A DNA stretch of 64,000 nt, from assembly GCA_002270565.1 (NCBI GenBank), contig NQMI01000061.1, positions 124,001 through 188,000 on the forward strand, in the 5' to 3' direction. How positions within the stretch are numbered: the first letter of the stretch is position 1; every line of letters starts with the position of its first letter. The position numbers and the translations under genes are program-made. Positions 43,401-56,028 of this stretch are shown here, piece by piece. Below the pieces are notes generated by a model that worked only from the letters and a program-made list of their open reading frames with translations, did not search any database and was not told where the DNA came from. This DNA comes from Stenocarpella maydis (lineage: Eukaryota > Ascomycota > Sordariomycetes > Diaporthales > Diaporthaceae).

Positions 43401-44932
43401 ACAAAGCTACCCACAATGGTCTTGAAGAATACAGTAATCAGATGATGAGCATGCCATGTAAGTTGTAATCCGTGAGTATCAGCATCACTCTAGCAGGGTT
43501 TTAATATCAGGGTCTCGAGGAAAAGTACATCTATAAATCAGGTATGCCGCCTATTAGGGCTCAAGAGCTGGGCTGTATTGATAGGCTACAAGCAGCCCTA
43601 GCACCCAGGCTGCGTTCTTGACGCCCCTCTATGCAGCTTCACCTCATTCTAGCAATCGCTTTTTTCTTAGCTGGGCAGCTCCAAACGAAAATAAACATAA
43701 TCTACAGTCAACTTGTGCCCATGTGCTGTTTCGACGTAGTGCCCGTCTCGCTATCTTCAACCGCCGTTTTCTATCTGCATGCGTAGACTCAATGCATGTC
43801 AACCCCTCAACCTCGATTATTACCTCGAATTATTCTTGGTATTATTATAAATACTGGCTTAAAGATGTGGTCTGATATATACACACGTATACAATAGCTT
43901 GTTATATTGGGGGCGTAATGAAAACAAGTTAGTAACAAATCAGACTAGCTTGTATGGACCAAAAACGTCGCCGACAGGACGAACCTGTCCACCCGAACGA
44001 GTTGCCCTACAGCTAGATTTGTGATTTCAAACATAGTAGAGCCACAGATTAACTAGTCCCCCGTAGCGAAATCTGTTGCAAAACCTTTCTCTTCTCTACC
44101 CAGGTATACTGTGTTACCAATGCAAATTTCTATTCTCTGGTAGCTATGCTTTGGCGACAACAACAGCTGTTAGTTATGGCATGCGTAGAGCACGCATTCT
44201 GTAACCTGACTGTAAAGCATTTGCAATTGATGGCTGCCGCAAACGCGGGCCATTCCACGCTAAATTTCGAGCCATTGGACTAATGGTTACAATGTCCGGG
44301 GCAGGAAATTAAATAGCGCTGGCTAATTGATTGCTATCCAACGAGCAACCGGGTCATGAAATGCACGTTTGATCATGGTAGTTGTGTATTTAAGTACCTG
44401 CCCATGCAATTTAGAATGCAAAACATACAACAGATCAGAAAATAGAGAGTTCTGATTTCCATTGGCGCTTACCTCCAAAAGAACGAAACTGGGTAAGGTT
44501 GATAACTGTCTTGAGTACCAGGAGCTAAAATATTTTACAATACGATTGACCTTAACTGAGGAAGTTTCGATTGATGGGTACTGCTTTGCGCAGTCGCACC
44601 ATTTGACGCTCGCGACAGGCAACGGTCCAGTCAGTTTATAACCATTGGTTAGGATTTTTATCGAATTGCTGACGTGCATGCATACGGATTCAGAGGGGCA
44701 AGGTCGGGATTGGGGCCATGTCTCCTGCAAGTGTGTGCCGTAGCTTGTAAGGGGCCTGGTCTCGCTAGTGAGGTGCCACCGTAGATTGCTCTGCTACGTC
44801 AGGCGGATAGTAAGGAGAACTCAGGATTAGGCGGGGCATTTGATACTTGTATTCCTTTCGCCGGAAATGTAGGTTACTGCTGATTGTGCTAACTCACAAG
44901 CGCACGTCAAGAACATCTTCACTAGGATAAGT
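40473..44932. other. 4.5-kb gene-poor region
   Basis: No gene I can support. A 121-codon minus-strand frame (40709-41074) and a possible first exon encoding a membrane segment (42132-42235) are discussed in the findings. A C-run, T-run and A-run cluster at 43240-43271. Positions 43220-43307 share a repeat with about 30897-31030. Confidence 0.5.
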
Positions 44933-47273
44933 TTGACAATAATATGTTACCAACTTTCTGAGCTGTACAGGGCTTGCCGATGCCTTTACTATCAACAAGC
45001 TGTTGATCGTTGTCCGCTATATGGGACTCAAGGGCACGACATCAAAGAGAGAACAATATTGGTCGGATACTCTTGCCTCGAACACGCCGGCGATTATGCA
45101 CCAGAGCACGTCAAAACACCACGTCACCAGCCTGGCCAGGTACCAAAGCACAAAATACAGTCAAGAGGGGCACATCAGGGGAGGAAGGTGAAATCGACCG
45201 CGACCCAGATTGAAGTGAAGCAAACCAGATGGACTGAGAGTGATTCACAGCAAAAAACAGAAGACCCATACTCCTCTTCAAAAGTCGAAGTGGAAACTTC
45301 CAAGATCTCCGCACCTGAAGATACCGCACGAACATCTCAGACAAACCCAACAATCAACTCAAGCATCATTGAGGACTATGCATTCAAGAATCCGGCTCAT
45401 GTTTTCCAAAAAGCCAACAGCGGCACTTATGAAGTCGAAGATTTTGTAGCACAAGACCTTGCAGACGACGATGACTCTGACGGATCATTGTCGGGCCAGT
45501 CCGTCATGTCGGACACCAAATCTATCATCTCAGTGGCATCGTCGAGCACCACTGTCGATAACGATGCGACAGAGATAATGTTTTTGCGGCTGCTTCTATT
45601 CCAAAATCTGCAACACCTTTGGCCTCAGATGTTGTCGCTGCGTGTCACGTAGCGTGGCTTTGACGACAATAGAGAGACTTTTGAGACGCTTCACCGAAGA
45701 CCTAACCTCGTTGGCTGCAACCATGAACGAACCAGATACTACCATCTGTCTAGCCGCGTCTAAGTTCGCTCGAAAGGCACGATTCATTATTGCTTTCAGG
45801 ATCTGGGAGGCCTATAACGAAGGCGTTGAAGAGCAGGGAGACGTATTTAATAACGATGCAGGTGCTGGAAGTACGAACGAGGTAGGGGGCGACGACGACA
45901 AAGACTTTGTCTTCGATATTGCGGAACATTTCATCTTTGAAACAACGCCTATACTTGCTCTCGAAGCGAATGTGAAAAAAATTGTGGGTTTCTCCCATGA
46001 GAGCACTAATGGGACAGTGAGCAGAATATACCAATCTGTGGAGGTTTGCTTTTCCAACCTTAGGTCACTCTTTCCCGAACCACCTCCTAGACCAGGGGCT
46101 CAGAGGGCCAGATGGACATGCGTAAGTCCATAATTCAACTTTCTCTGGAGCCAATCAGCCGCATTCACTCATGGACCAAGCCATTCCTCCGACTATCAAT
46201 TTAATGCCCAAGACTAACCGAAACTCGTATCAGAAATACGGAAGGAAACTACATGATGACTACTTTGAGCTTCAAACAGGCGCTGTCCTTAGGCTAGAAA
46301 ATCTTCTGGAGAAGTACCCGTCACCTACAAGCGAGCCTAACAATCAAAATACTGGCCCCGACGCGGCGACGACACCCCGAGTCATAGTAGCATCAGCTCT
46401 TGGGTTTCAAAACTCAACCTAGATTTTCTGCCCTCTCCCAAAAAGACTTCAACACTTCCCGTTCACCGCATGTCGAAAAAAACTGCAGATGGATTAGGGA
46501 CCCGCCCGGAGATGCCGGAAACTCAGTACATGGATCACAATTTTGTGCTGCTTTGTGTCCCATTTGCGCGACTGGCGTCGAGCCTAGAGCAAGCGGAGGT
46601 TTGCAGGATTAATTCAGACCGAGACTTCTTCCGGGTACTACGCCATTACTCCAATAACCGTTGGAAAGGACCCTGGTCTCGACTACGGAAGGTTCAGGCT
46701 GTGCACTTTGTCAAGGCAAGCACACAATTCCATTCGATTCATTCTGCTTCTTTGCGCTGTACTGTGGCCTAGAAGTAACAACTATTTGGGGCGCGCCCAC
46801 AATCTGATATTTTTAACAGTTTGAAATGGACATGAGCCAGCTCGTGGACATTAAGAAGCGGCCAGATGTCCCAACCGTGGCGCAAGCCTACGACAAGTAC
46901 GATTTCGATCCGATTCCTGTCGAGACGAATCCTCCCGTTGGACTTAATCTTCTTGCTCACCTACTTGAGCATCCGGAACACGCAGAGGTACTTCCAGTAC
47001 TCTATCGCAAGTTCCCAAAAGAAGCTTCGTGCGAAGCTGCAGGCATGCCCACAAAAGGGGGCGGTCGGCTGGGGCATTGAGTTTGTTGAGGGCCTTGATT
47101 GGTTTATTGTTTTCTTATGCGGATGTGTGGGTTTGATGGCTGCTCTGCTGTCAGAAATACTGTGGTCTATTGTAACAAGTGACGTGCAAGGTGGGTTTGC
47201 TATTGCTGGTTTTATGCTTGCGTTCTTGGGGTTCTGCTTGGGCATCGCGAGGACTGAGATCCAAACGGTATAA
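44933..47273 (+). pseudogene. Frameshifted gene for a fungal two-TM membrane protein with N-terminal Cys/His motif
   Basis: Segments 44933 to about 45640, then about 45641-46121, 46234-46715 and 46820-47273 read as one protein. They are linked by two introns and broken by three frameshifts, near 45641, 46400 and 47022. The start is uncertain. The N-terminal part has a Cys/His pattern that may bind zinc (ACRCLYYQQAVDRCPLYG, later GYSCLEH), then a long acidic region. The body is helical and closes with two membrane segments (GLDWFIVFLCGCVGLMAALL and GGFAIAGFMLAFLGFCLG). I recognise this architecture as a recurrent uncharacterised family in filamentous ascomycetes, but know no name or function. 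The second intron uses a GC donor. Three frame breaks point to a recent pseudogene unless the assembly is poor here. Confidence 0.6.
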
Positions 47274-47304
47274 AATGAGGTAGATCAAGTGGTGATTTGA
47301 ATTC

Positions 47305-50300
47305 TTAGCATAGAATTACATTGGCTCTGATGCCATCGCCTGCCATGCCACCAGCATCACCCGGCCCCTGAATCCCGCGTCCAAGGTTACGCAGTAGGGC
47401 GACACAAGCCGAATGACCATTTTCTTGTGCGAGAGTAACAGCACGGGAATACTGCCCATCAGCAAAGTTCGCACCCGCTGCATTCCAAAGTACTGGTATC
47501 ATATGCAGCCGGCCATACTCCGCGGCATTTTCGATGGCAGACTGTCCTCCTACCCGTGCGCCCAGTGCATTCACGTCTGCACCCAATGCCAGCAACCTCT
47601 TTGCAATCCTAATTGAACCCGCTTTGGCAGCAAGCTGAAGCGCAGTCGCACCCCCACGGAGGGCCGGTTGGGCGTTGACGTCTGCGTTGTGTGCAAGGAG
47701 GTGGTCAACAATAGAATGACTAGCGACCTCACAGGCCTTTTGCAAGGGCGTGCGTTTTAGACCAAGCTTCGCCTCTTTTTCTAGGTCTGCGCCTTTTGAA
47801 ATGAGAAGTTCCACCAGCGGAAGGCTCTCCGTCTCGATAGCATCCAGGATCGCGGTCTGCTGTATGGTGACTCGCTTGAACACTCTTTTGCTGGCTGTTT
47901 TCGGACACTGGCCCAGCCTTTCGCTTGTCACTACATTGGCATCGCCTCCTCCAGCATTCAACAGTTTAGAGATTAAGTCCAGACAACCTCCGTGGTATTT
48001 CCTGATAGCAATCCCAAGTGCGGTGATGTTTCCGTGCTCTTTATTGTTGATTAAGCTGTTGGGATCAAACCCGGCATTAAGGCACAAGTCCAGAAGAGCG
48101 TCGTTGTGGGTCTCGATGGCATGGTGAAGCACTCTACCACCGAAGCCTCGCCGGCCCTTTGGATGTTGCCGGTGAAAATGCTGAAGGATAAGATTCAGAA
48201 TCCTCTGGTCATTCGTGTGTGCGTTCAGAATAGCTTGCTCATCAGCGGGGTCTGCGCCGTGATCAAGAAGATAGTTAGCCGTGTCCGCATCTTTAACCAG
48301 CGCGGCGGCAGCAAGGGGAGATAAGCATCCGTCACGAATACCACTGATATTTGCACCTAGCTTGATCAGAAGCTCGATCAGTGACCGCTCGCCAGCTTTT
48401 ATTGCAATCGAAAGGGGTGGTTCGTAGCGATAGGCATTCGCATTGGCCCCCATAAAAACCAGGGCCTTGACAATATCCGGGTCTCCCCACGTCGTTGCGG
48501 CTTCTAGGGGTGTCTCGTCAAGGACCATTCTGGAATCACCGGGTTTCACTCTCACGTCGTGCTCGAGGATGGCCCAGGTAATAGTCTGGCTCTTGGCTCG
48601 CAAGGCCTCGACAAGAGGGGATTTGGCTTCAACCCAGTTCACGTCAGCACCGGCCTCCAACAGTTTCAGGGCAACTTCTTCGTTTCCTGCATTGATAGCG
48701 GCATTCAACGGACTGGTAAGCGACGTTGTTCGTGGGTCCGCAACCGCCTCCAGTACCCGGTGAAGGTAAGTCAAATTGCCGGATTCCGCGATTGCCTGCA
48801 ATGCTGACTCCAGGCGACCAGGCTCGCCGATGTGATCCCAGGCACCCACCCGTTCAAATAAGCCCACAAGGTCAGCATCTCCGCGTCGTATCGCTTCTGC
48901 CAAAGGGGTAGTCATGAAGCTGTCATATCCATCAACTTTGCACGCTGGCCCATCACCACGCGCCCCCTGGGCAAGGAGCAACTGAATCAGGCTGTTGTTT
49001 CCTGACCGTGATGCTGCTGCAAGCGCTGAATCTAATACTTCTTGGCCTGTGTGAGGGAGCAGCAAGCTCACGAGGTCTCCATTATTCCTCCTCGCTGCTT
49101 TCACCATAGCCTGGGCGAAAAGCCCCCGTTTCGAGCTGAGGCACTCATTGTTGTGCGTTTGTCGGCACGCGAGGATCATTTGACAGATGAGTTTATACCC
49201 TGTGTCGTTTCTGAGGAATTCGGCGGCATCGATGAGCACTTGAGAGAAAAAGTCCTTGTGCTTTGTTGGAGGAAGCCTTGAGATGAGCTTCTCTATCAGT
49301 CTTGCATCTGCCCAGCGGACTGCAGCCTCGAAAAGTCTGCTGCTCACAATCGCACCACTGTTGAGGAGCAAGTCCAGAAGCCTGTGGTCCATTGGACGAT
49401 ATTCACCACACAGACCGACTGCGCATTCAAGAGCTCCTCGCTCTGATTGAGACCCTGCGAGCTCGTAAGTCTTGTTGACATCAGCCCCGAAACGTAACAG
49501 CAGCTCGACAATTTCGAAGTGGCGAAGTCTCGATGCCTTTTCGATGGCTGTCCTTCGGCGTTGGCCTTTTGCATATGCATGATGGTGGCCACCAAAGCTT
49601 TCCTTGCAAATAATATCGTTGGGATTCACAGCCTGCAGAGCCAGAAGCTCATAGATGACTTTTGGATCGCATGCCACCACCGCAGCCTCGAGCAGCTTCT
49701 CTATCAAGGCGTGCACGAATATTGTCGAACATCCGAGTCCGTTTGCGAAGTGACCCGTAATGTCAGACCGTGTAGGCTTATGATTCTGTATAAAGTTCGT
49801 GATGAATTTCATCGGGAGGGGGTTAATACCAGCGAAATTGTTGACAGTCGAGAAGAGAAACAGTTGAGAAAAATCATCCGTCAACATTCTAGGCCATCCG
49901 ATGATGTTCTCGGTCTCATCGGAACCTAAACCCTTTGTTCCAAGAAACACAAGCGACTGCAAATTGTCCAAGAGCTCTTCAGCCGTTGTCAACGTCTCTT
50001 GAGAATCGCTGGCATGACGTTCGCGTCGACAAATCAAAGATCCGGTATCTCCAACAAAGAGGCGAGCAGATTCCATCAGTCTGAGATGACGCTTGGTAGA
50101 TATGATGCTGGTAATATTATTGCAATTGTATCCAGCGGATGGGACATTCTCCGGATTGCCTGGGTCTGTTTATTGACCAATGTAAGCACTCGCATCGTCC
50201 CTTTGTTACTGATCTTGAGTACGTGGATTGATTAGCACTGAATATTTTGGGAACATACCTCCAGAGTCTAGACTCATTGAATAGTCTCCAGTGGGGCTCG

Positions 50301-51195
50301 CTATAAGGAATGAACCGCCAAAGTCTATTTGAAGTTCCCTTGGAGCAATATTTGCTTGGAGACCAGGGGTGGGCATCACCAAATCCAGACCATGATGTAC
50401 CCCAGGAATTCCAGCAGAATATCCTTCCAAGCCAACTTGCATGGTTCCGAGATTTGCTTGATCGGCCATGCTTACACTTCTAGAATGAGACCCAAACGAC
50501 CTCGAGATCGAGTTTGAGTCGTGAATTGGAACGCTTGGCACGGACGTGGCACTGTTGTCGGCCGAAATATTCTCAAACAGCAGGTTAGCATCTCCACTCA
50601 GGTCCGTGTTCGGGCATGCGAGCACTTCCGGAGCCGGAGTTGTACTCGAGTCCGTCCCAACACATAATGAAGGTGGGCGCAACGTGACCGTGACTCCACG
50701 GGGGAGGTCTGTGATCAGGCGATCTGTGCCAGTTATGTCAATGAAGGCGGAGTCGTGGCCAGAAGGATTCATTCATACCGGCTTCAGCTAGAGATGAGAC
50801 CAGAGGTTGAGCGGGCTCGGCATTTTTGCGTTTCTTGCGTAAATTGTCGTCCGTGATCAGCTTGTCACTGACGTGGAGATCGTAGGTGCGACCAAATACT
50901 TTCTGGGAATCCAGAGCGCGAAATACTGATATCCATTCCGTCCGAGACAGATTCTTGCGTTGCCATAGATTTCGAAAGTAGGTCTCTAACTGGTGCAGAC
51001 TAGGCAGTCAGTCAGTCAGTAAACGCAGGTTTAGTCAATAGCAAGGGTACTTGAGACTTACCTAGCCCCAACATGCTTTTGATTTTCCAGCTCCCTCTGA
51101 ATTTTAGATAGAGTCATACATGAGTCCCCGCGAAGAACAATGAGCCACTGCTCGTGTTGCTGTAGCTGCGACTGGATGGTAGATAATGTGGGCAT
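47305..51195 (-). CDS. Large ankyrin-repeat protein with Clr5-like N-terminus
   Basis: Four exons: 51062-51195, 50779-50999, 50259-50723 and 47305-50159. Introns are 62, 55 and 99 nt and all phases match, giving 1,224 residues. The N-terminal 120 residues resemble the Clr5 domain and its following region (QLETYFRNLWQRKNLSRTEW). A Ser/Pro-rich linker comes next. About 900 residues then contain many ankyrin repeats (for example ALKLLEAGADVNWVEAKSPL, GATALQLAAKAGSIRIAKRL, LLALGADVNA). Clr5 is a proposed DNA-binding domain. Ankyrin repeats bind protein partners. The combination is a large, fast-evolving fungal family with no settled function, sometimes discussed with allorecognition and NLR-like proteins. 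It ends 31 bp from the convergent two-TM pseudogene. Confidence 0.85.
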
Positions 51196-52178
51196 CGTGG
51201 GTCAAACGGTGGTGGCTGTACCGATATGTCATATGGTAAATTGATCTCCTCGAAGCCTCAGCGAATTAATGACCGGTGGGATTCCTCTGCGGCTCAAGGA
51301 ATCAACCTTTCCGTCAATTCCGAGCGAGAAACCCAAAACGGAGGGATTTAGCTTAGGTAGGTAAAGTATCGCGGTAAGCACTCCAGCGACCTGCCATATA
51401 AGCACCACCCCGTGGCCTGCAGATCGTGGACTCCTAGCTCCCCTGTGGCCGCGCAGCAATGAGATGTCGATTTGGATATCCCCTTGCGCTGTGGCCTAGG
51501 GTGACTGAATCCTTCTGAGGTCTTTTTCAGGCCCTGAAACTCGGAATTTGCTGGCACGCACTTATAAGTCAAGACATTATTGACAATCAGATAATGTACG
51601 CAGGGCGATGGGCTTTGAAAGAGGACATGTTGCCGCCTCACTGACTTAAGACTGTCCTGTTCGGTATCTGCAGTGACGGGTGGTCAGATTCTGGGCAATC
51701 CTTCCGTGGGGGCTAATGCAGGGGCCAAAACTGCCCCGCGAGGCAGATTCTGGAACTCAGGATTGTGCTGCAAATACGATCGTCGTTGTGGCTTACTTCT
51801 GGCTCAAGAGGGTCACACAAGAGCAGTTTCTGTCCTCGCTTATGCCAATTGATAAACCACTGCTGTCAGTTTCATTGGACGCCCGAATTCGGGCCAAGAT
51901 GTTTCCCTTCCCCGAGAAATTTGCACCGGCCAAAAATAAATGACGAACTCCATTCGTAACGGACACTCGAGTAACCCTGGTATCATTCTCTATGCCTACA
52001 TAGCACAACGATAGCGGATACGAGACCATCTCATCTACCTAGGTAAGTTAGGAATGGTGCCTGCCAAAGGTTATATGCACGTCTGTCTATAAAATCTCTC
52101 ACGTACTGGCCTTGACCTTCTCCAAGCCCCTTCCCACATTGCAAGACCAATCCATGAACCACCTGGGATACTCCCAAA
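51196..52178. other. Intergenic region, no supported gene
   Basis: Promoter side of the ankyrin gene, then short frames only, on both strands. Confidence 0.5.
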
Positions 52179-53155
52179 TTACCCAACTATCTCGGCCGAG
52201 ACCGGGTCTTTGGTCCCAGTGAGGATGCCCTTGACTAATTTCGGCGCGAGCTCATCGACGGACATACACGAGTCCTTGTGTTCTGCCCGTTGCTTGTTCG
52301 TCATCTCTTCCATACCAGGGCACCGGTAGTATGAACCCTCGGGCAGCTGGAGCTTGCCGCCAGGTTTGTCGAATATGGTTGTACTGGCCGACCCCACTAT
52401 AACCGTGACCACACGTACACCCAGCGGTTCCATCTCAATGCGCAGCGTATCCGACATCTGTGCGATGGCAGCCTTGGAGCTGGAGTAGATACCTAGTCAT
52501 TAAGTTAGTTATATATTTTCTCTGCAAGTCCAGAAAACTTCTAATTGGACAGGAGGGAGTTTGTTGGAATAGTAGCGTTGGAAGGGTCTGCCAACGCCCA
52601 GAGGGCGGTTGTGCTAGGGCGCTGAGTATGGGGTACTTGGTGACTTGTGCGCCTATTGATAGCGTCCCGGGGCACCCACAGCTAGAATCTCGAGGGGGCT
52701 GCAGCTTCGCTGCAACCTTCCCCTTAACACCATAGTTGAAGAATCGATTGACTATCACCACCACAGACACTGCCACCCGACAGAGTTTCCTTACCGGCCC
52801 AACACATAGGAGTTTTGCAGCCAATAGAGCTCAGGTTGGCAATAATGCCCTTTGACTTGATGACGAGGGGGGCGAAAGCCTAGGTGACGGCAAGTGGGCC
52901 CCATACATTCACGTCATACACTCCCAAGGTTGCTTTGCCCATTCCATGTCGACGTCCAGCAGAGGACGGACCCCCTTCAATACCGGCGCAATTGACCTAG
53001 TACCGATTAGACGCGAATGAGGAATTTCAAGCAGTGCGAGGCTGCCTTGTTTGGGATGAGAAGCATAACAATGGGATACCGCTACTTACAAGCACACCTA
53101 GCTTCCCTTCAGTAACCCCTGCGACCATCTCTTTGCAATTCAAGATACTATTGCC
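52179..53155 (-). pseudogene. 5'-truncated SDR (Ayr1-like) pseudogene
   Basis: The visible pieces, high to low coordinate, are an N-terminal fragment (ILNCKEMVAGVTEGKLGVL, about 53085-53145), an intron at about 52999-53085, and a central exon (about 52794-52998) with NCAGIEG and DVNVWGPLAVT. A second intron follows, then the last exon with the catalytic YSSSK (Y-x3-K) and SDTLRIEMEPLGVRVVTV. The pattern matches 1-acyldihydroxyacetone-phosphate reductase-like SDRs. Damage is clear: an in-frame TAG where AVTQAF is expected (a CAG-to-TAG change, near 52880), a local double frameshift around 52930-52970, and no Rossmann glycine motif. Upstream of the break lies a short tandem repeat and a low-complexity stretch. 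This should not encode a working enzyme. Confidence 0.72.
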
Positions 53156-53189
53156 TAGAGGATGGGCCCTTTTTTTGGGCGTGTGGAGG

Positions 53190-53250
53190 GGCACGTGTTA
53201 AGGGGCTTTAAGACGTGTTGAGGGGCTCTAAGACGCGTTAAGGGGTTCTG
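53190..53250. repeat. About 20-bp tandem repeat, three degenerate copies
   Basis: The unit, near ACGTGTTAAGGGGCTTTAAG, is repeated three times with a few changes. It is followed by a ten-G run at 53279-53288. It lies directly upstream of the truncated SDR. Confidence 0.75.
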
Positions 53251-53835
53251 AGAGCTTTAAGGCGGGGTATTTTAGAAGGGGGGGGGGTACAAGACAGTAT
53301 AGTAGGCTGCACGCTAAATTTCTTGTACTGGGTGGGCGAACAGGGTCCAGCTGGGTGGGCGGTCCTGAAAAGCTGGGCAGGCAGAAGTTGACTGGCTCTT
53401 ACTGTATGCTCTCACTAAATGTCTTTTGAGGCATGGTTGTGTCCAGAGCGTGTGAAGAGCACAGAAGCTGTTCGGATGCCAAAGTGGCCTGGCAGTCCCT
53501 CGTATTAGCCGCGTCTTGTTGCGCTGACCCCCTGGATGTTTCATCGTGCCCCACAAGGGCACGACACAGCCATAGATGAAACTCTTCAAGTCAACTTGCA
53601 ACGCAAATGTCCAACGTCCAATATCCTCATTGGCCAGCACAGACATTCTCATGGTAACAACCCCGTTATGGGTCGTGTCCGCTATCATCACGGCGGCGTT
53701 GCCACTGGAATTTAAGAGTGCGGCGCGGTCCGTCTTGGCTGCTCCCGGTGTCTCCTCGTCCTGGAAGTTGTAATCATCTGTTCTTCTGCGATAAACACTT
53801 GGCATTCCGTCCTATGTCGATCCCCGCCCCGCGAG
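53251..53835. other. Intergenic region with a dispersed repeat fragment
   Basis: Positions 53354-53393 match 11711-11750 at about 80% over 40 bases. No supported gene. The end is the leader of the glycosyltransferase gene. Confidence 0.5.
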
Positions 53836-55339
53836 ATGCTGGCATTACCGACACTGTGGATCTGGCTGCTCTTGGCATGGTTTGCAGCCAGTGACGCCAG
53901 GTTGCTTGACCATATTTCTACAGTGAGAAAGCCGGGCGGGAAGAGGGCGGTCACCAATGGCCAGAGGCCAGAAGGGAAGGCGTCGTTTAGCTTGTATGCG
54001 CGCGTCGCCGCTTATGTCTCCATAGCCGTGCTGTTTTGGTCCATGTCTTCGGCACCCGTCGACAAGGGGACAGCGCAAGTGGCCAGGCCAGAGCAACCGT
54101 TTTCAATCAGCATCCAATCCAACAGCATTCCGTCCGAACAGGCAAATTCCATTTCGTCGCAGAATGAGTCGGCAGCCGAGGTCCACGATGAATTGATGCA
54201 CAACGAGACTCTTGGGTTCCAGAAAATATTTGTCGTCAATTTGCCAGAACGAACAGACAAGCGTGATGCTTTGTCGCTTGTATCTGCCCTGACAGATATC
54301 AAACTGACGTGGACCAGTGCAATTCGCGGGTCCAACGTGCCCGACAAGGCCTTGCCCTTGGGGGTAGACAGAAACGGCTGGCGAGATGGGGGGATTGGCT
54401 CTTGGCGCAGCCAAATGAATGTCATTCGAACGTAGGTACTGAATTCCACCCTGATGATACGAATCTTACTGACCGCACCGCCACTCAAGCATGGTCGAGG
54501 AGAACATAGCAAGCGCCCTCATCCTCGAGGATGACGCCGACTGGGATGTTCGTCTGAAAGACCAGCTCGAGTCGATTTCAGAAGGGACTCGGCTACTGCT
54601 CGAGAGGGCGCACACTGAAGGTGATTTTGTATCAAAGCTGAGCCCCAAGGTCAGGAGGTGGGATGATATCAACTCGCCCTATGGCGACGGCTGGGACATT
54701 TTGTGGCTGGGGCACTGCGGCGAGACCTTCCCCGAGCGCATCCCGGGCCACCACGAGATCTACAACCTCTCGTCAGCGCGCTACACATACTACGCGCTGC
54801 AGGACGACGAGACACTCCCCAGCGACCCAAAAGACATCACCGAGACCTGGATCGGGCTCGAGCACTCGAGCAACAAGTACCGCGGCACGCGCTGGGTGCA
54901 CTTCAGCGGCGGCCCGACCTGCAGCCAGGCGTACGCGCTCTCGCAGGCAGGCGCGAGGAAGGTGCTGCATGCGCTGAGTGTCGGCGGCACGCTGGTCGAG
55001 CAGCTGGACAATGCCATGAGCCACCTCTGCCGCGACCACACCCCGTGGGACAACCCGGACGACGTCGGCGGCCCGCCTGGGTATCCGGGTGCTAACATGC
55101 GGTGTCTGAGTGTCAACCCGCCCTTGTTCTCCCAGCACAAGCCGCGAGGACGCAAGGCGGCGGGGTCTGATATTGAGACATTGGACGATGGCGAGGGGAT
55201 TAGGGAGGTGGGAGAGTCGCCAAACCTGGTATGGAGTGCGCGGTTGAACGTGCACAATCTGATGAGTGGGAAGCCAATGGACGATCAATTTGCCAGGCCC
55301 AGGGAGGAGGGGCAAGGGCAATTAAAGCAGAATGAGTAA
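53836..55339 (+). CDS. Glycosyltransferase family 25 (LPS-biosynthesis-type) protein
   Basis: Exons 53836-54431 and 54490-55339 (58-nt intron, phase 2) give 481 residues. It is probably a type II Golgi/ER enzyme. There is a hydrophobic N-terminus (LWIWLLLAWFAASDA) and a second hydrophobic segment near residue 60 (VAAYVSIAVLFWSM), followed by a Ser/Gln-rich stem. The GT25 domain begins KIFVVNLPERTDKRDAL near residue 135. It contains the acidic motif ALILEDDADWDVRL (near 210), the likely metal and nucleotide-sugar site, and a later GWDILWLGHCGE. GT25 enzymes transfer hexoses, classically in lipopolysaccharide or collagen modification. Fungal members are common but their acceptors are mostly unknown. 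Confidence 0.87.
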
Positions 55340-55758
55340 AGCCATTCTGAAGTGCAATGCTGGAATGGAGAGCAAGTCTGGTACGATGCCACGCCGCGGT
55401 CATGGGAGTCAACAGTAACGGAAGTCTGTGGCGTCAATCATACTGAAAGTATTTTTGAAGTATATTTGGACCTCTGAACCGTCTCCAACGGGGTGTTCCT
55501 GAAATCACGTTGTAGTTCGACTTGTGGTGTTTAAGACTTCATTGTTCCAACCAGCGCGATGCGCCAACCTCCTCGTCCTCGTCTCAAAACTACTCTTGTG
55601 CCTATGTGATCTTTGAGTGGGCTTCAGTACGCCCATATGGACCTGCCACTATAGTGTGTATCGGGGGCTGGACTGGAATCTGCTATTTCAAAAGTTAGCA
55701 TGATCATAATGTCAACGCAAACGGGGTCAACGCAACGGAATGGAGCAAGCAGGTGTAC
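55340..55758. other. Intergenic region, no supported gene
   Basis: 3' side of the glycosyltransferase gene. Nothing recognisable. Confidence 0.4.
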
Positions 55759-56028
55759 CTAATCGCTCCGTCGTTTGCGACAACACCGCCATATGCAGCA
55801 TGCCACAAGACAAAGTAGAAGCGTGGCACCAACAGTCGCTCCGGCGATGATTCCAGCTCTTTCACCCTGTGAGAACTTTTCCCACTGGCTGATCGTCGCG
55901 TTGGTCGGAACATCAAAGCCGACGCCGCAACGGCCTCCATCGCAGCTGGCCATGGGATCTTCCCTCAAGCCAAGGTCGCCCTGGAAGGCGGCCGGGATGT
56001 AACCGATCATTTCGGCTGGAATCTGAAG
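55759..56028 (-). CDS. Possible last exon of a single-TM protein
   Basis: The frame has no upstream ATG of its own, but a good acceptor (TTCGCAG) precedes position 56028, so it may be a terminal exon. It encodes a short extracellular part with two cysteines and an N-glycosylation-type site (DGGRCGVGF, PTNATISQW). One strong membrane helix follows (AGIIAGATVGATLLLCLVA), then a short Cys/Arg tail (CCIWRCCRKRRSD). This tail design is common at the C-terminus of fungal cell-surface sensors. No upstream exon was found. Confidence 0.35.
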   Translation of the reverse strand, partial: LQIPAEMIGYIPAAFQGDLGLREDPMASCDGGRCGVGFDVPTNATISQWEKFSQGERAGIIAGATVGATLLLCLVACCIWRCCRKRRSD

